Shown: positions 1 through 6,568 of the stretch, one piece after another
Position numbering within the stretch: position 1 is the stretch's first letter
How the letters are laid out: the number at the start of each line of letters is the position of its first letter
From: Microcaldota archaeon
GTDB lineage: Archaea > Micrarchaeota > Micrarchaeia > Anstonellales > Anstonellaceae
Direction of reading: 5' to 3'
DNA length: 9,392 nucleotides
Assembly: GCA_026396335.1 (NCBI GenBank)
Contig: JAPLWZ010000178.1
Coordinates: 1 to 9,392, forward strand
Notes under the pieces: generated by a model
What the model saw: the letters and a program-made list of their open reading frames with translations, nothing else
Databases searched by the model: none
Told to the model about the DNA's origin: nothing
Translations under genes and position numbers: made by a program

Positions 1-3
1 CCC

Positions 4-64
4 AAGTATCGCTTGCCCGACTAGGCAACTGCGTAAGTCCTAGATCTAATACTTTAGTTTTTAT
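4..64 (+). other. Unassigned hairpin-rich stretch at left edge
   Basis: Seen: AAGTAT (4-9) can pair with ATACTT (49-54), enclosing CTAGG (21-25) paired with CCTAG (39-43). An alternative helix TTGCC (13-17) / GGCAA (24-28) shares bases with it. A short T-rich run (TAGTTTTTATT) follows. This could be the 3' end and terminator of an RNA or gene that begins left of the window. It does not match tRNA, 5S rRNA or a C/D-box RNA that I can recognise. The rest of 65-179 shows no coding frame I would defend. Confidence 0.2.
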
Positions 65-179
65 TCTGAAAAAATTAGCCGTGGTTATAGCTCTGATCTC
101 TTGCGGTTGTGGCGGGGAATCCCTTGGGGTAGAAAAAAAAAGAATTGCGAAATGAGTGAACGCGCACCGACCCTAATCC

Positions 180-185
180 TTTAAG
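180..185 (+). promoter_or_regulatory. Probable TATA box of tRNA-Val
   Basis: TTTAAG is centred near 182. An archaeal start site about 26 bases downstream would fall near 208-209, leaving a leader of about six bases before the tRNA. A second AT-rich stretch (CTATATTT, 196-203) is nearer to the tRNA than the usual spacing and fits less well. The call rests on spacing and composition only. Confidence 0.4.
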
Positions 186-214
186 AGCCAATCGCCTATA
201 TTTCCACACGACTA

Positions 215-286
215 GGGCCTATAGTCGAATGGTAAGACGTCTGCTTGACGTGCAGAAGACTCGGGGTTCGATTCCTCGTGGGCCCA
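215..286 (+). tRNA. tRNA-Val (anticodon GAC)
   Basis: A complete 72-base cloverleaf can be folded by eye. The acceptor stem is GGGCCTA (215-221) with TGGGCCC (279-285), including one T-G wobble. The D arm is GTC (224-226) with GAC (236-238) and carries the conserved GG at 231-232. The anticodon stem is TCTGC (240-244) with GCAGA (252-256), and the loop TTGACGT puts GAC at 247-249, which reads the valine codon GUC. The T arm is CGGGG/CCTCG around TTCGATT. The discriminator base is A286 and no CCA is encoded. There is no intron. A perfect palindrome, CCCATATGGG (289-298), follows the 3' end closely. Confidence 0.95.
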
Positions 287-366
287 CTCCCATATGGGGC
301 ATTAGGCATTCAGCTTATCCCCCTGAGGGTTTCACCCCCAACATGCAACAGAAGGGGTTATGCGTG

Positions 367-1188
367 ATGGTTATGGCACCTGTTTCTGCATTTTGCCCGT
401 CATATGTGACGGGATTGTTCACAATTGAGGAGCGCGACGCATGCGGCGCGGGTTTTACTATTAACAAGGGGCTGACAACAACTGTTTCTAAATTGAATTC
501 CGGCAGGACAAAGATAACTGTCAATGGGATTGAAAGCCCTGCGCCTGTTTCAAAAGCGGTTCTGCGAAGGTTCGCCGAACGGTGCGGGAATGTCGGGCTT
601 CTTGAGATAAAGCATGAGACGGAAATACCGATTGGCTACGGACTCGGGATGAGCGCCGCAGGCGCGCTTTCGCTTTCGTTGGCGCTGAATGAATTGTTTG
701 GCGCGGGTTTTTCCAAGAACGAGTGCGTGAAAATAGCGCACGATGCGGATGTGGAATGCGGCACCGGGCTTTCGGGCGTGGATGCATCCGCAATAGGCGG
801 AATGCTTGCAAGAAAAAGCGTGAGTGACAAGCCGGTTGCCTTGAAGTTTGAGGAAAAGGAACTGGAAATTGCATTCTTCGCACCCATCAGGACGGCAAAT
901 ATCATCCGAGATGACTCCTGGAAGAAAAAAGTGAATATCGCCGGAACAGGAGCGCTTGAAATGCTTTTCAAAAAGAAAAACTATGATTCGCTCATTGATG
1001 CGTCAAGGCAATTCACAATCGACTCCGGCTTGGGCAGCTGGTGCGGCGGGGAAATGGAAAATAATCCGCGCGCAAGCATGGCAATGATAGGGCAGACCCT
1101 CTTTTCAGATTCGCCAATGGCGCTTTCGCGCCCTCCGGTGAACCTCCTTAAGGTAAAAACAGCGAAGAAGGGCGCAGTATTGCTATAG
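367..1188 (+). CDS. Pantoate kinase (GHMP superfamily, archaeal CoA biosynthesis)
   Basis: This enzyme phosphorylates pantoate with ATP to 4-phosphopantoate, which phosphopantothenate synthetase then joins to beta-alanine. That is the archaeal replacement for the bacterial PanC/PanK route. Numbered from ATG 367 the protein has 273 residues, normal for the family. The N-terminal SAFCPSYVTGLF (7-18) corresponds to the family's P-x-H-I-T-G-F region, although the usual histidine is a tyrosine here. The GHMP ATP-binding motif IPIGYGLGMSAAGAL lies at 87-101, CGTGLSGVDASAIGG at 131-145 gives the acidic/glycine region, and RASMAMIGQTLF (235-246) is the C-terminal GHMP motif. Start choice: ATG 367 places the motif a few residues from the N-terminus as in relatives and has GAAGGGG about nine bases upstream. 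ATG 343 and ATG 373 are alternatives, and a start at 229 is excluded because it lies inside tRNA-Val. No other CoA gene is in the window. Confidence 0.85.
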   Translation: MVMAPVSAFCPSYVTGLFTIEERDACGAGFTINKGLTTTVSKLNSGRTKITVNGIESPAPVSKAVLRRFAERCGNVGLLEIKHETEIPIGYGLGMSAAGALSLSLALNELFGAGFSKNECVKIAHDADVECGTGLSGVDASAIGGMLARKSVSDKPVALKFEEKELEIAFFAPIRTANIIRDDSWKKKVNIAGTGALEMLFKKKNYDSLIDASRQFTIDSGLGSWCGGEMENNPRASMAMIGQTLFSDSPMALSRPPVNLLKVKTAKKGAVLL

Positions 1189-1239
1189 CCCGATTGTTTT
1201 GGCGGATGCGGGGACAACTCTTTAAGCCAAAAAGAGAAT

Positions 1240-1938
1240 ATCGAAGTATCGATAATAATCCCGGCTTACAATGAGGAAAAGTACATTGGCGCGTGCCTGG
1301 CTTCCATAAAGAGGCAGAAATTCACAGAAAAGTACGAGATAATAATTGGCGATGGCGGAAGCACTGACAATACGCAGAAAATCGCCCGCGATTACGGGGC
1401 GCGCGTGATAGAGGAAAAATACGGGACCCCCTCGGGCGGAAGGTACGCAGCAAGCAAGGTTGCTAAAGGGAAGATTTTCTTCTTCGTAAGCGCGGATGTC
1501 GAACTCGGCAGAGGATGCATGCAAAACACATACGATGCTTTTTCAGACCGCAAGGTGACCTGGGCGCTTGGCGGAGTGGCGCCATTGGAGGGCAACTGGC
1601 TTGAGAAATTCGGGGCGCTCATACTGAACCTCATTGCAGGGATATTCAATCCAATAGGAATAGCGTATGTGAACGCAGACAATCTTTCTGCACGCGCGGA
1701 TGCATATAGGAAAGTCGGCGGCTTCAACCCGAAACTTGTCACATCAGAAGACACTGATTTGGGAATACGCCTCATGAAATCCGGGAGATTCAAATTTGCC
1801 TGGAAAGCCACCACATTGCTCTCCATGCGCCGCGTGAGGAACTGGGGCTACCTGAGGTTTGCAATGTTCCACACGACAAACTTCTTTTCCACGCACCTGT
1901 TCTCAAGCGCAGCGCAAAGGTATGACCCGGTAAGGTAA
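1240..1938 (+). CDS. Family 2 glycosyltransferase, N-terminus unresolved
   Basis: The enzyme would transfer a sugar from a nucleotide-sugar to an acceptor; the substrate cannot be told. The open frame runs from just after the pantoate kinase TAG (1188). It encodes the GT-A opening strand VSIIIPAYNEEKYI from about 1246, then IIGDGGSTDNT, the SADVEL acidic region (DxD equivalent) and SEDTDLGIRL (the ED motif), followed by WGYLRFAMFH. The hydrophobic run ALILNLIAGIFNPIGIA may contact the membrane. About 232 residues is normal for a single-domain member. Oddity: no ATG, GTG or TTG exists in frame between 1189 and the GTG at 1405, and starting at 1405 would delete the nucleotide-binding strand. 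ATG 1206 lies one frame away, and removal of one A from the AAAAA run at about 1229-1233 would join it to this frame. The start given is nominal. The 3' end faces the next gene with an 18-base gap. Confidence 0.75.
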   Translation: MEVSIIIPAYNEEKYIGACLASIKRQKFTEKYEIIIGDGGSTDNTQKIARDYGARVIEEKYGTPSGGRYAASKVAKGKIFFFVSADVELGRGCMQNTYDAFSDRKVTWALGGVAPLEGNWLEKFGALILNLIAGIFNPIGIAYVNADNLSARADAYRKVGGFNPKLVTSEDTDLGIRLMKSGRFKFAWKATTLLSMRRVRNWGYLRFAMFHTTNFFSTHLFSSAAQRYDPVR

Positions 1939-1956
1939 GGCAAAAAGAACCAGGCA

Positions 1957-2745
1957 CTATTTTCTTTCGTAGAAGCAGCCGACCTGCTCGCGCATGTTCA
2001 CTGCAAATTCCTTGCCACCTTCGGATTTGAAAAGGAGTATTTCGCCTTTTGTGCCAAGTATTGTGCCAAGAACGGAATAGGTCCTGTGCGGAGAATGGAG
2101 GCGCGGGTAAAACGGCGAGAAATCCAATATGTGCGGCTCAAAGTCAGGAAGCACGCCGCTTGTGCGGACCATTTCAACAGCGGACTTGAAGTTTTCGTGC
2201 GCAGTTCCCTTGTCAAATATGAGCCGCGCTATTTTCTGCTGCAAGCGCACCGCGTTTGAGAATGAGAAGCGGGATTGCACCGCCTCTTCTGCACCATATA
2301 CTTCGTCAGGCCCGCGGAATGACGCTACAACGCAGCCGAAGTCAGACCCCTGTTCGCGCATCCTCTCCTCGAACCTTTCTTTGCGCGTGACGCCGCATTT
2401 CACTATGTCCGAACCAAACCCGGCCAGGTAAAGGCAATACTCTTCCTTTTTCGCCTCTTCGTAAACTTGCGGGAAACCAGTGAAATCGCCAACAGTATAT
2501 ACGCGCGCCATGTCGCGCGCAGAGCAGGTGGGGCACTGCCTTACATGAATTGCGTTGTTGCTGCACGGGGCATATGATTGAGGTGTCCTGTAGCCTATGC
2601 ATGCGCGGGTTTCCGAGAAATTTATGTCTTCGCTTTTGCCTGCCTCAAGCTCCACCTGCACTATTTCGCCGTCCTTTCTGCTAACTAAAATGGGCTTTCC
2701 CTCGCCGGAATAGAAGCGCAGAAGGTGCGGCAGAATGTTTTGCAT
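1957..2745 (-). CDS. DUF2797 family protein (zinc-finger-like, function unknown)
   Basis: The family is recognised from its layout; its biochemical role is not established as far as I know. Numbered from ATG 2745 there are 262 residues. A four-cysteine cluster comes first (C49, C61, C71, C74, as CIGYR, APC and CPTC), suggesting one zinc site. It is followed by YLAGFGSDIVKCGVTRKERF and the R-x-x-EQG segment (about 106-135), which resembles a GIY-YIG-type fold because of the Y..G...KxGxT..R pattern. The C-terminus GTILGTKGEILLF ends in a basic/aromatic tail. A TTG at 2763 would add six residues. I prefer ATG 2745 because the TATA element at 2769-2774 lies about 26 bases upstream, which predicts a leaderless message. 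A nucleic-acid-related role is inference only. The gene converges on the glycosyltransferase, and TTTTT just past its stop (1942-1946) could end transcription. Confidence 0.8.
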   Translation of the reverse strand: MQNILPHLLRFYSGEGKPILVSRKDGEIVQVELEAGKSEDINFSETRACIGYRTPQSYAPCSNNAIHVRQCPTCSARDMARVYTVGDFTGFPQVYEEAKKEEYCLYLAGFGSDIVKCGVTRKERFEERMREQGSDFGCVVASFRGPDEVYGAEEAVQSRFSFSNAVRLQQKIARLIFDKGTAHENFKSAVEMVRTSGVLPDFEPHILDFSPFYPRLHSPHRTYSVLGTILGTKGEILLFKSEGGKEFAVNMREQVGCFYERK

Positions 2746-2768
2746 GGGCACTCTTACGGGCAAATTCG

Positions 2769-2774
2769 TTTAAA
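2769..2774. promoter_or_regulatory. Shared palindromic TATA element between divergent genes
   Basis: TTTAAA is its own reverse complement and sits in the 78-base gap between the DUF2797 gene and kbl. On the minus strand the expected start site, about 26 bases away, coincides with the A of ATG 2745. On the plus strand it falls near 2797-2798, giving kbl a leader of about 26 bases with a ribosome site. No second AT-rich box is apparent in the gap, so both genes plausibly use this one. Inference from spacing. Confidence 0.5.
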
Positions 2775-2814
2775 TAGGTTCACAGAGTAGCTTGCCAATA
2801 GTACGAGGTTACAA

Positions 2815-2820
2815 GGTGAT
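2815..2820 (+). promoter_or_regulatory. Ribosome binding site of kbl
   Basis: GGTGAT is complementary to the archaeal 16S rRNA 3' end (GAUCACCUCC) and stands three bases before ATG 2824, a close but usable spacing. It supports that ATG as the start. It also shows that this gene has a leader, unlike its divergent neighbour. Confidence 0.6.
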
Positions 2821-2823
2821 AAT

Positions 2824-4014
2824 ATGGGTCTTGACGAATACCTAAATTCGGAAGTGAATGCGCTCAAGGAGAAGGGCTTGAACTGGCAGCTGCGCTCACT
2901 GCAGGGCGGGAGCGTTCCGCGCTGCAAGGTGGACGGCAAGGACGTGCTCATGCTCTGCTCGAATAATTACCTCGGGCTTTCCGAGAACAGGAAATTGAAA
3001 AAGGCGGCAATTGACGCCGTTCGCTCGCACGGCGCTGGCTCGGGCTCGGTGAGAACGATTGCGGGGACAATGGACCTGCACCTTGCGCTTGAGAAGGCGA
3101 TTGCGCGCTTCAAGCACACAGAAGCGGCACTTTACTTCCAGACCGGCTTTGCTGCAAACCAAGGCTCCATACCCCAACTTGGCGTTGAAGGAGACCTTCT
3201 GATTTCTGATGAACTGAACCATGGCTCAATTATTGACGGTGTGAGGCTTTCAAAAGCGGAGCGCACGATTTTCAAGCACAAGAATATGGAAGACCTTGAG
3301 CGGGTCTTGAAAGAAGCAAAGGCAAAAGGCACCTATAAAAAAATATGGGTGATTACAGACGGCGTTTTTTCCATGGACGGCGATATTGCGCCGCTTGACA
3401 AGATTGAGAAAATTGCGCATGAGCATGGCGCATTCATCTATGTGGATGATGCGCACGGCGACGGGGTGCTCGGCGAGAACGGACGCGGCATAGTGTCGCA
3501 CTTCAAGCTCGAAGGGAAAATAGAGGCTGAGATGGGCACGTTCTCAAAAGGGTTTGGCGTGGTGGGCGGCTATGTGGCAGGCTCGCAGGCGCTTTATGAC
3601 TTCCTGCAGAACAAGGCGCGTTCTTTCCTTCTTTCAGGCTCGGCGCCGCCGGCAACTGTTGCCGCGTGCAGGGCATCAATTGAGCTTCTTGAGGCAGACG
3701 ACAAGCTCGTCCGCAAACTCTGGAGAAATACCAATTACTGGAAGAGGAATTTGAAGAAGCTCGGCTTTGACACGGGCGAGAGCGAGACGCCCATCACCCC
3801 GGTGATGCTTGGCGACTCAAAACTTGCACAGGAATTTGCAAAGGAGCTTTTTGCAGAAGGGGTATTCGCGCTGCCGATAGTTTACCCGATGGTGGCACAG
3901 GGCAAGGCGCGCATCCGCACCATGATCACTGCCGCACACAGCAAGGACGACCTGAATGTTGCTTTGGCGGCATTTGAAAAGGTCGGGAAGAAATTAGGAG
4001 TAGGAAAGAAGTAA
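2824..4014 (+). CDS. kbl: 2-amino-3-ketobutyrate CoA ligase (glycine C-acetyltransferase)
   Basis: A PLP enzyme of the alpha-oxoamine synthase family, which cleaves 2-amino-3-oxobutyrate with CoA to glycine and acetyl-CoA (threonine breakdown). The 396 residues match the family length. Visible landmarks: SNNYLGL (46-52); DELNHGSIIDGVRLSKA (129-145) with H133 expected to stack on PLP; TDGVFSMDGDIAPL; YVDDAHGDGVLGENGRG with D208 and H211; the PLP lysine K242 in GTFSKGFGVVGGY; and the C-terminal GKARIRTMITAAH (360-372). The SIIDGVRL, VFSMDG and PVMLGD segments resemble KBL more than BioF or HemA, which favours this activity. A related acyl-CoA:amino acid condensation cannot be excluded. No threonine dehydrogenase gene lies in the window. 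Sixteen bases separate it from the VIT-type transporter, so the two are probably one transcript. Confidence 0.85.
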   Translation: MGLDEYLNSEVNALKEKGLNWQLRSLQGGSVPRCKVDGKDVLMLCSNNYLGLSENRKLKKAAIDAVRSHGAGSGSVRTIAGTMDLHLALEKAIARFKHTEAALYFQTGFAANQGSIPQLGVEGDLLISDELNHGSIIDGVRLSKAERTIFKHKNMEDLERVLKEAKAKGTYKKIWVITDGVFSMDGDIAPLDKIEKIAHEHGAFIYVDDAHGDGVLGENGRGIVSHFKLEGKIEAEMGTFSKGFGVVGGYVAGSQALYDFLQNKARSFLLSGSAPPATVAACRASIELLEADDKLVRKLWRNTNYWKRNLKKLGFDTGESETPITPVMLGDSKLAQEFAKELFAEGVFALPIVYPMVAQGKARIRTMITAAHSKDDLNVALAAFEKVGKKLGVGKK

Positions 4015-4030
4015 GCAGCAGGTACGCAAC

Positions 4031-4807
4031 ATGGCACAAAAAAAGCGCACGCCCGCACAGATGAAGGAGTTCACCGAGCAGGTGCAGCAGCACCTTGAGG
4101 AGGAAAAAAAGCGCTCCGGCGCAGGCTCTCTTGCCGAAATAATTCTTGGCGGGCAGGACGGGCTGGTGAATGTGCTAGGCATAGTGCTTGGCGTTGCTTC
4201 CGCCACTTCAAACGTGTTCATCGTGCTTATTGCAGGGCTTGTCGCGACTTTTGCCGAATCAATTTCAATGGCTGCGGTTGCGTATACTTCCACGCGCGCC
4301 GAGCAGGACCACTACTGGGCTGAACTCAAACAGGAAAAGTGGGAGATAGAGCATGTGCCCGAAGTGGAGACAGAGGAAATACGGCTCATTTACATGAAAA
4401 AGGGATTCCGCGGTGCGGAACTTGAGAGGATGGTGAAAAGCATCACCTCGAACAAGGAGTTATGGGTTTCAATCATGATGACCGAGGAACTCGGGCTTGC
4501 GCCAATTGAAACGCAAAACCCGGTGCGCGCAGCAGGAATTGTAGGCGGCTCTGCTTTTGTTGGCTCAGTAATACCACTCATTCCATTTGCATTCCTGCCC
4601 GTGCAAACAGCGATGGTTGCGTCGCTTGTGATTGCCACCATTGTGCTGTTTTCAGTGGGCGCGTACAAGGCGAAGATAACGGTTGGTTCGTGGTATAAGA
4701 GCGGCCTTGAAATGGTGATTGTCGGCATGGTCGCAGCGATAACCGGCTGGCTGATAGGAAAGGTGCTTGGCGACTGGTTCGGGCTGAAAAATCTCTCTGC
4801 TTTATGA
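4031..4807 (+). CDS. CCC1/VIT1-type Fe2+/Mn2+ transporter
   Basis: An integral membrane protein of the vacuolar iron transporter family, which moves Fe2+ or Mn2+ out of the cytoplasm in exchange for protons. It has 258 residues and five likely membrane segments, at about 33-57, 61-84, 166-185, 190-211 and 225-246. The first contains the family's GGQDGLVNVLG with D43, and the second contains E76 and M80 in ESISMAAVAYTS; these are family transport-path residues. The loop 88-160 is rich in glutamate (E102, E105, E107, E111, E113, E115, E116, E152, E153) with M149 and M150, matching the metal-collecting helical domain of VIT1. The N-terminal 30 residues are charged and cytoplasmic. AGGT lies seven bases before ATG. 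It follows kbl closely and probably shares its promoter. Direction and metal are taken from the family. Confidence 0.88.
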   Translation: MAQKKRTPAQMKEFTEQVQQHLEEEKKRSGAGSLAEIILGGQDGLVNVLGIVLGVASATSNVFIVLIAGLVATFAESISMAAVAYTSTRAEQDHYWAELKQEKWEIEHVPEVETEEIRLIYMKKGFRGAELERMVKSITSNKELWVSIMMTEELGLAPIETQNPVRAAGIVGGSAFVGSVIPLIPFAFLPVQTAMVASLVIATIVLFSVGAYKAKITVGSWYKSGLEMVIVGMVAAITGWLIGKVLGDWFGLKNLSAL

Positions 4808-4821
4808 GATTTGCCTGCTTG

Positions 4822-4828
4822 AAAAAAA
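4822..4828 (-). terminator. U-tract terminator of the ThyX-like gene
   Basis: Seven consecutive T residues on the minus strand begin four bases past the stop of the ThyX-like gene (TAG, 4834-4832), inside the 24-base gap to the convergent VIT gene. A run of Ts without a strong stem is typical of archaeal intrinsic termination. No obvious hairpin precedes it. Confidence 0.45.
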
Positions 4829-4831
4829 TAG

Positions 4832-6469
4832 CTAATCTTTCTTTTGCTTGAGCGCATCCAGCTTCTTGTCTATTTTCTTTTCTGATTCAAGCCTCTCAAG
4901 ATCGTAACTCCCGTAGTCCACAAACTTCATGCCCTTTCCGAGCAAGGGATGGACTTGCAGTATGAGCTTGTGCATGTCCTGTGCAACGCGCCTGTAGTCA
5001 ATGTGCCCCTGGCGCATGGAGCGGAGTTCGCAAAAGTGGTATGCTTCGCGCAGGTTCATTTTTACGTACCAGCGCATGCGGCAGCCAAGCGGAACCACAT
5101 ACTGTGCTTCATTCGGCATTTCCTGCACCATTTTGCTGAAGAGTGAGTCCGCTGCTGCAACTGCTGCCGCCACTTTATCACCGAATCCAGCGTCAACCAG
5201 TTCCTGCGGCATGTCAAAGCCATGTTTTGTAGTGAGCAACTGGCGCTCCTGTGTTAGAATCCTGTGGCGGTGCAAGTCGCGATACATGCCAAAGTTGCCC
5301 GTCACGCAGAATGTGTAGAATGCAGCTTCGAACGCCCTGCCTGGTTTCTGGCGGCGGTTCGCGCGAGTGCCAATGTATGCGAGAAGGAGCGCCTCTTTTT
5401 CCGCGTGCGGCATTTTTGCCACGTGCGCCTTTACTTCGTTCATTTCTGCGTGCGAATTGGCGAAAAGGATTGCTGTTACGATTTTATCCTCTGCGTCCTT
5501 GTCATAATCAACGAGTGTCACGTGAGCAGTATCTTGTGATGCTGCTTGCAGCTGCGAATTGCCTGCTGCTGCCAACTTGGAAATTGCCTCGCGGTTTACA
5601 GTTATGTAACCTTGCGCTTCCTTGCCGTATTTGTCATCCGCGCGCTTCACGAACGAGGGGATTACTTTTGAGAGTTCTGTGTGAGATGCACGGGCGACTG
5701 CGCGCGCCTCTGAGAGCGGAGATGCATACATTTTCGAAAGAAGGTACTCGAATGCCCGTCCGTTCCCGTAAAAGCCGGCGTTGGTGAGTGTTGCGGCTGG
5801 CAGGATGCCACGGAGCAAATCGCACACTTTTGCGCGTATTGTTGCCGCGTATGCGCGGTCGGACGTATCCGGTGCGCGCGGGTTTTTCTTCTGTTCAAGT
5901 TCGGTGAGTGGAACGATTAGCGATGCATATGTGTCAAAGAGCAAATCGCAAACACGAATGTATTCTTCGGCGAACTTGGAGGACATGATGCGCTCTTCGC
6001 GAAGATAGCGGTACTTGCCGTCCGGTTTTTGGTCAAAGTAAACATAGCGCGTGGACTTTTCAAGCGGCGAAATGCCGATGCGCGAGTCCTGCATGACTTT
6101 TGTCACTAGATTGGAGATATTTTCCGCTGCAAGGTGCGCTCCGCCGAGTTCTGCAACAGAATCATCGCCGTAGCCCACAAGCACCCTGTCATAGAAGTCC
6201 TCTGCTTTTTTTGTGGCAACAAGCTGAGACGCCCCCCTGCCCTGGGATAGGCCAACAATCGCATCGAAGCCGGACTCCGGGTCCTGTATGAATTCCTCGA
6301 GAAGCACTCGGCGCAATGATTTTGCCGAGCGGGAGTAGCGGGAGAAGAGCGCGCCCTTCACTGCCTCGGGCAGGTTGATGAGCACAAAGCAGTCGCTTTC
6401 CAAATTAGTGCAGAACTGTGAGAGTATTGCCTTTTCCTTGTCAGTGAATTGCTCGGACACCATACCCAC
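4832..6469 (-). CDS. Tandem ThyX-like protein (two degenerate halves)
   Basis: It resembles flavin-dependent thymidylate synthase (ThyX), which methylates dUMP using methylenetetrahydrofolate and FAD, but it is 545 residues where ThyX has about 220-260. Two ThyX-like halves can be seen. In the first, GYGDDSVAELGGAHLAAENIS (99-119) precedes S134-x-x-E137-x-S139-x-R141-Y142, the second part of the ThyX signature RHRxxSxNExSxRY, without the RHR. ILPAATLTNAGFYGNGRAFEYL (222-243) matches the C-terminal LP..NxR region. In the second half RHR is present (401-403), but what follows is ILTQERQLL, without the S-x-RY. The later VVPLGCRMRWYVKMNLREAYHF (458-479) and ELRSMRQGHIDYR are well kept, including R483. 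Thymidylate synthase activity is therefore uncertain. Start: GTG 6469 or ATG 6463, both near the predicted start of transcription. Numbering is from GTG. Confidence 0.75.
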   Translation of the reverse strand: MGMVSEQFTDKEKAILSQFCTNLESDCFVLINLPEAVKGALFSRYSRSAKSLRRVLLEEFIQDPESGFDAIVGLSQGRGASQLVATKKAEDFYDRVLVGYGDDSVAELGGAHLAAENISNLVTKVMQDSRIGISPLEKSTRYVYFDQKPDGKYRYLREERIMSSKFAEEYIRVCDLLFDTYASLIVPLTELEQKKNPRAPDTSDRAYAATIRAKVCDLLRGILPAATLTNAGFYGNGRAFEYLLSKMYASPLSEARAVARASHTELSKVIPSFVKRADDKYGKEAQGYITVNREAISKLAAAGNSQLQAASQDTAHVTLVDYDKDAEDKIVTAILFANSHAEMNEVKAHVAKMPHAEKEALLLAYIGTRANRRQKPGRAFEAAFYTFCVTGNFGMYRDLHRHRILTQERQLLTTKHGFDMPQELVDAGFGDKVAAAVAAADSLFSKMVQEMPNEAQYVVPLGCRMRWYVKMNLREAYHFCELRSMRQGHIDYRRVAQDMHKLILQVHPLLGKGMKFVDYGSYDLERLESEKKIDKKLDALKQKKD

Positions 6470-6492
6470 CAGCGAAAGAAGCGGAGAAAGAG

Positions 6493-6498
6493 AATAAA
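6493..6498 (-). promoter_or_regulatory. Probable TATA box of the ThyX-like gene
   Basis: On the minus strand TTTATT lies in a TTTTTTATTC stretch. Its centre is about 26 bases before GTG 6469, so the transcript would start at or within a few bases of the coding start (leaderless or nearly so). The box overlaps the arm of the AT hairpin at 6495-6520 that probably ends the upstream gene. Confidence 0.4.
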
Positions 6499-6520
6499 AA
6501 ACACTAGCACGTGTTTTTTA
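6495..6520 (-). terminator. AT-rich hairpin with T6 arm
   Basis: TAAAAAACAC (6495-6504) and GTGTTTTTTA (6511-6520) form a perfect ten-base-pair stem around TAGCAC. Read on the minus strand it lies about 50 bases past the stop of the deoxyhypusine synthase homologue and ends in a T6 run, as expected for an intrinsic terminator. The symmetry gives the same signal on the plus strand. Confidence 0.5.
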
Positions 6521-6522
6521 GA

Positions 6523-6550
6523 CTTGGAACGAGGGAAGCCGAGTTCCAAG
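6523..6550 (-). terminator. Inverted repeat after the deoxyhypusine synthase homologue
   Basis: CTTGGAAC (6523-6530) and GTTCCAAG (6543-6550) are perfect eight-base complements with a twelve-base loop, 18 bases past the stop at 6569. Together with the AT hairpin beyond it (6495-6520), it could form the 3' end of the message. A protein-binding site is an alternative reading. Confidence 0.45.
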
Positions 6551-6568
6551 AAGATAATAATGCTTTGG

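Noticed and set aside
66..160. Possible C/D-box guide RNA (CTGA at 66-69 and 93-96, ATGAGTGA at 150-157)
   Set aside because: The order and spacing are wrong: no proper RUGAUGA precedes a CUGA at guide-RNA distance.
196..203. CTATATTT as the tRNA-Val TATA box
   Set aside because: It lies only about 12-18 bases before the tRNA, which would put the start of transcription inside the tRNA. TTTAAG at 180-185 has better spacing.
229..366. Extended N-terminus for pantoate kinase beginning at 229
   Set aside because: The extra residues are translated tRNA-Val and spacer. The family motif begins only a few residues after ATG 367.
1186..1188. TAG between pantoate kinase and glycosyltransferase as a read-through or pyrrolysine codon
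   Set aside because: The kinase has full family length at this stop and the glycosyltransferase is a separate fold. Several other genes here end in TAG, and nothing pyrrolysine-related is seen.
4949..6291. Several long plus-strand frames opposite the ThyX-like gene
   Set aside because: They are antisense shadows with Arg/Ser/Pro/Cys-rich composition and no family motif. The minus-strand frame has clear ThyX-like motifs.
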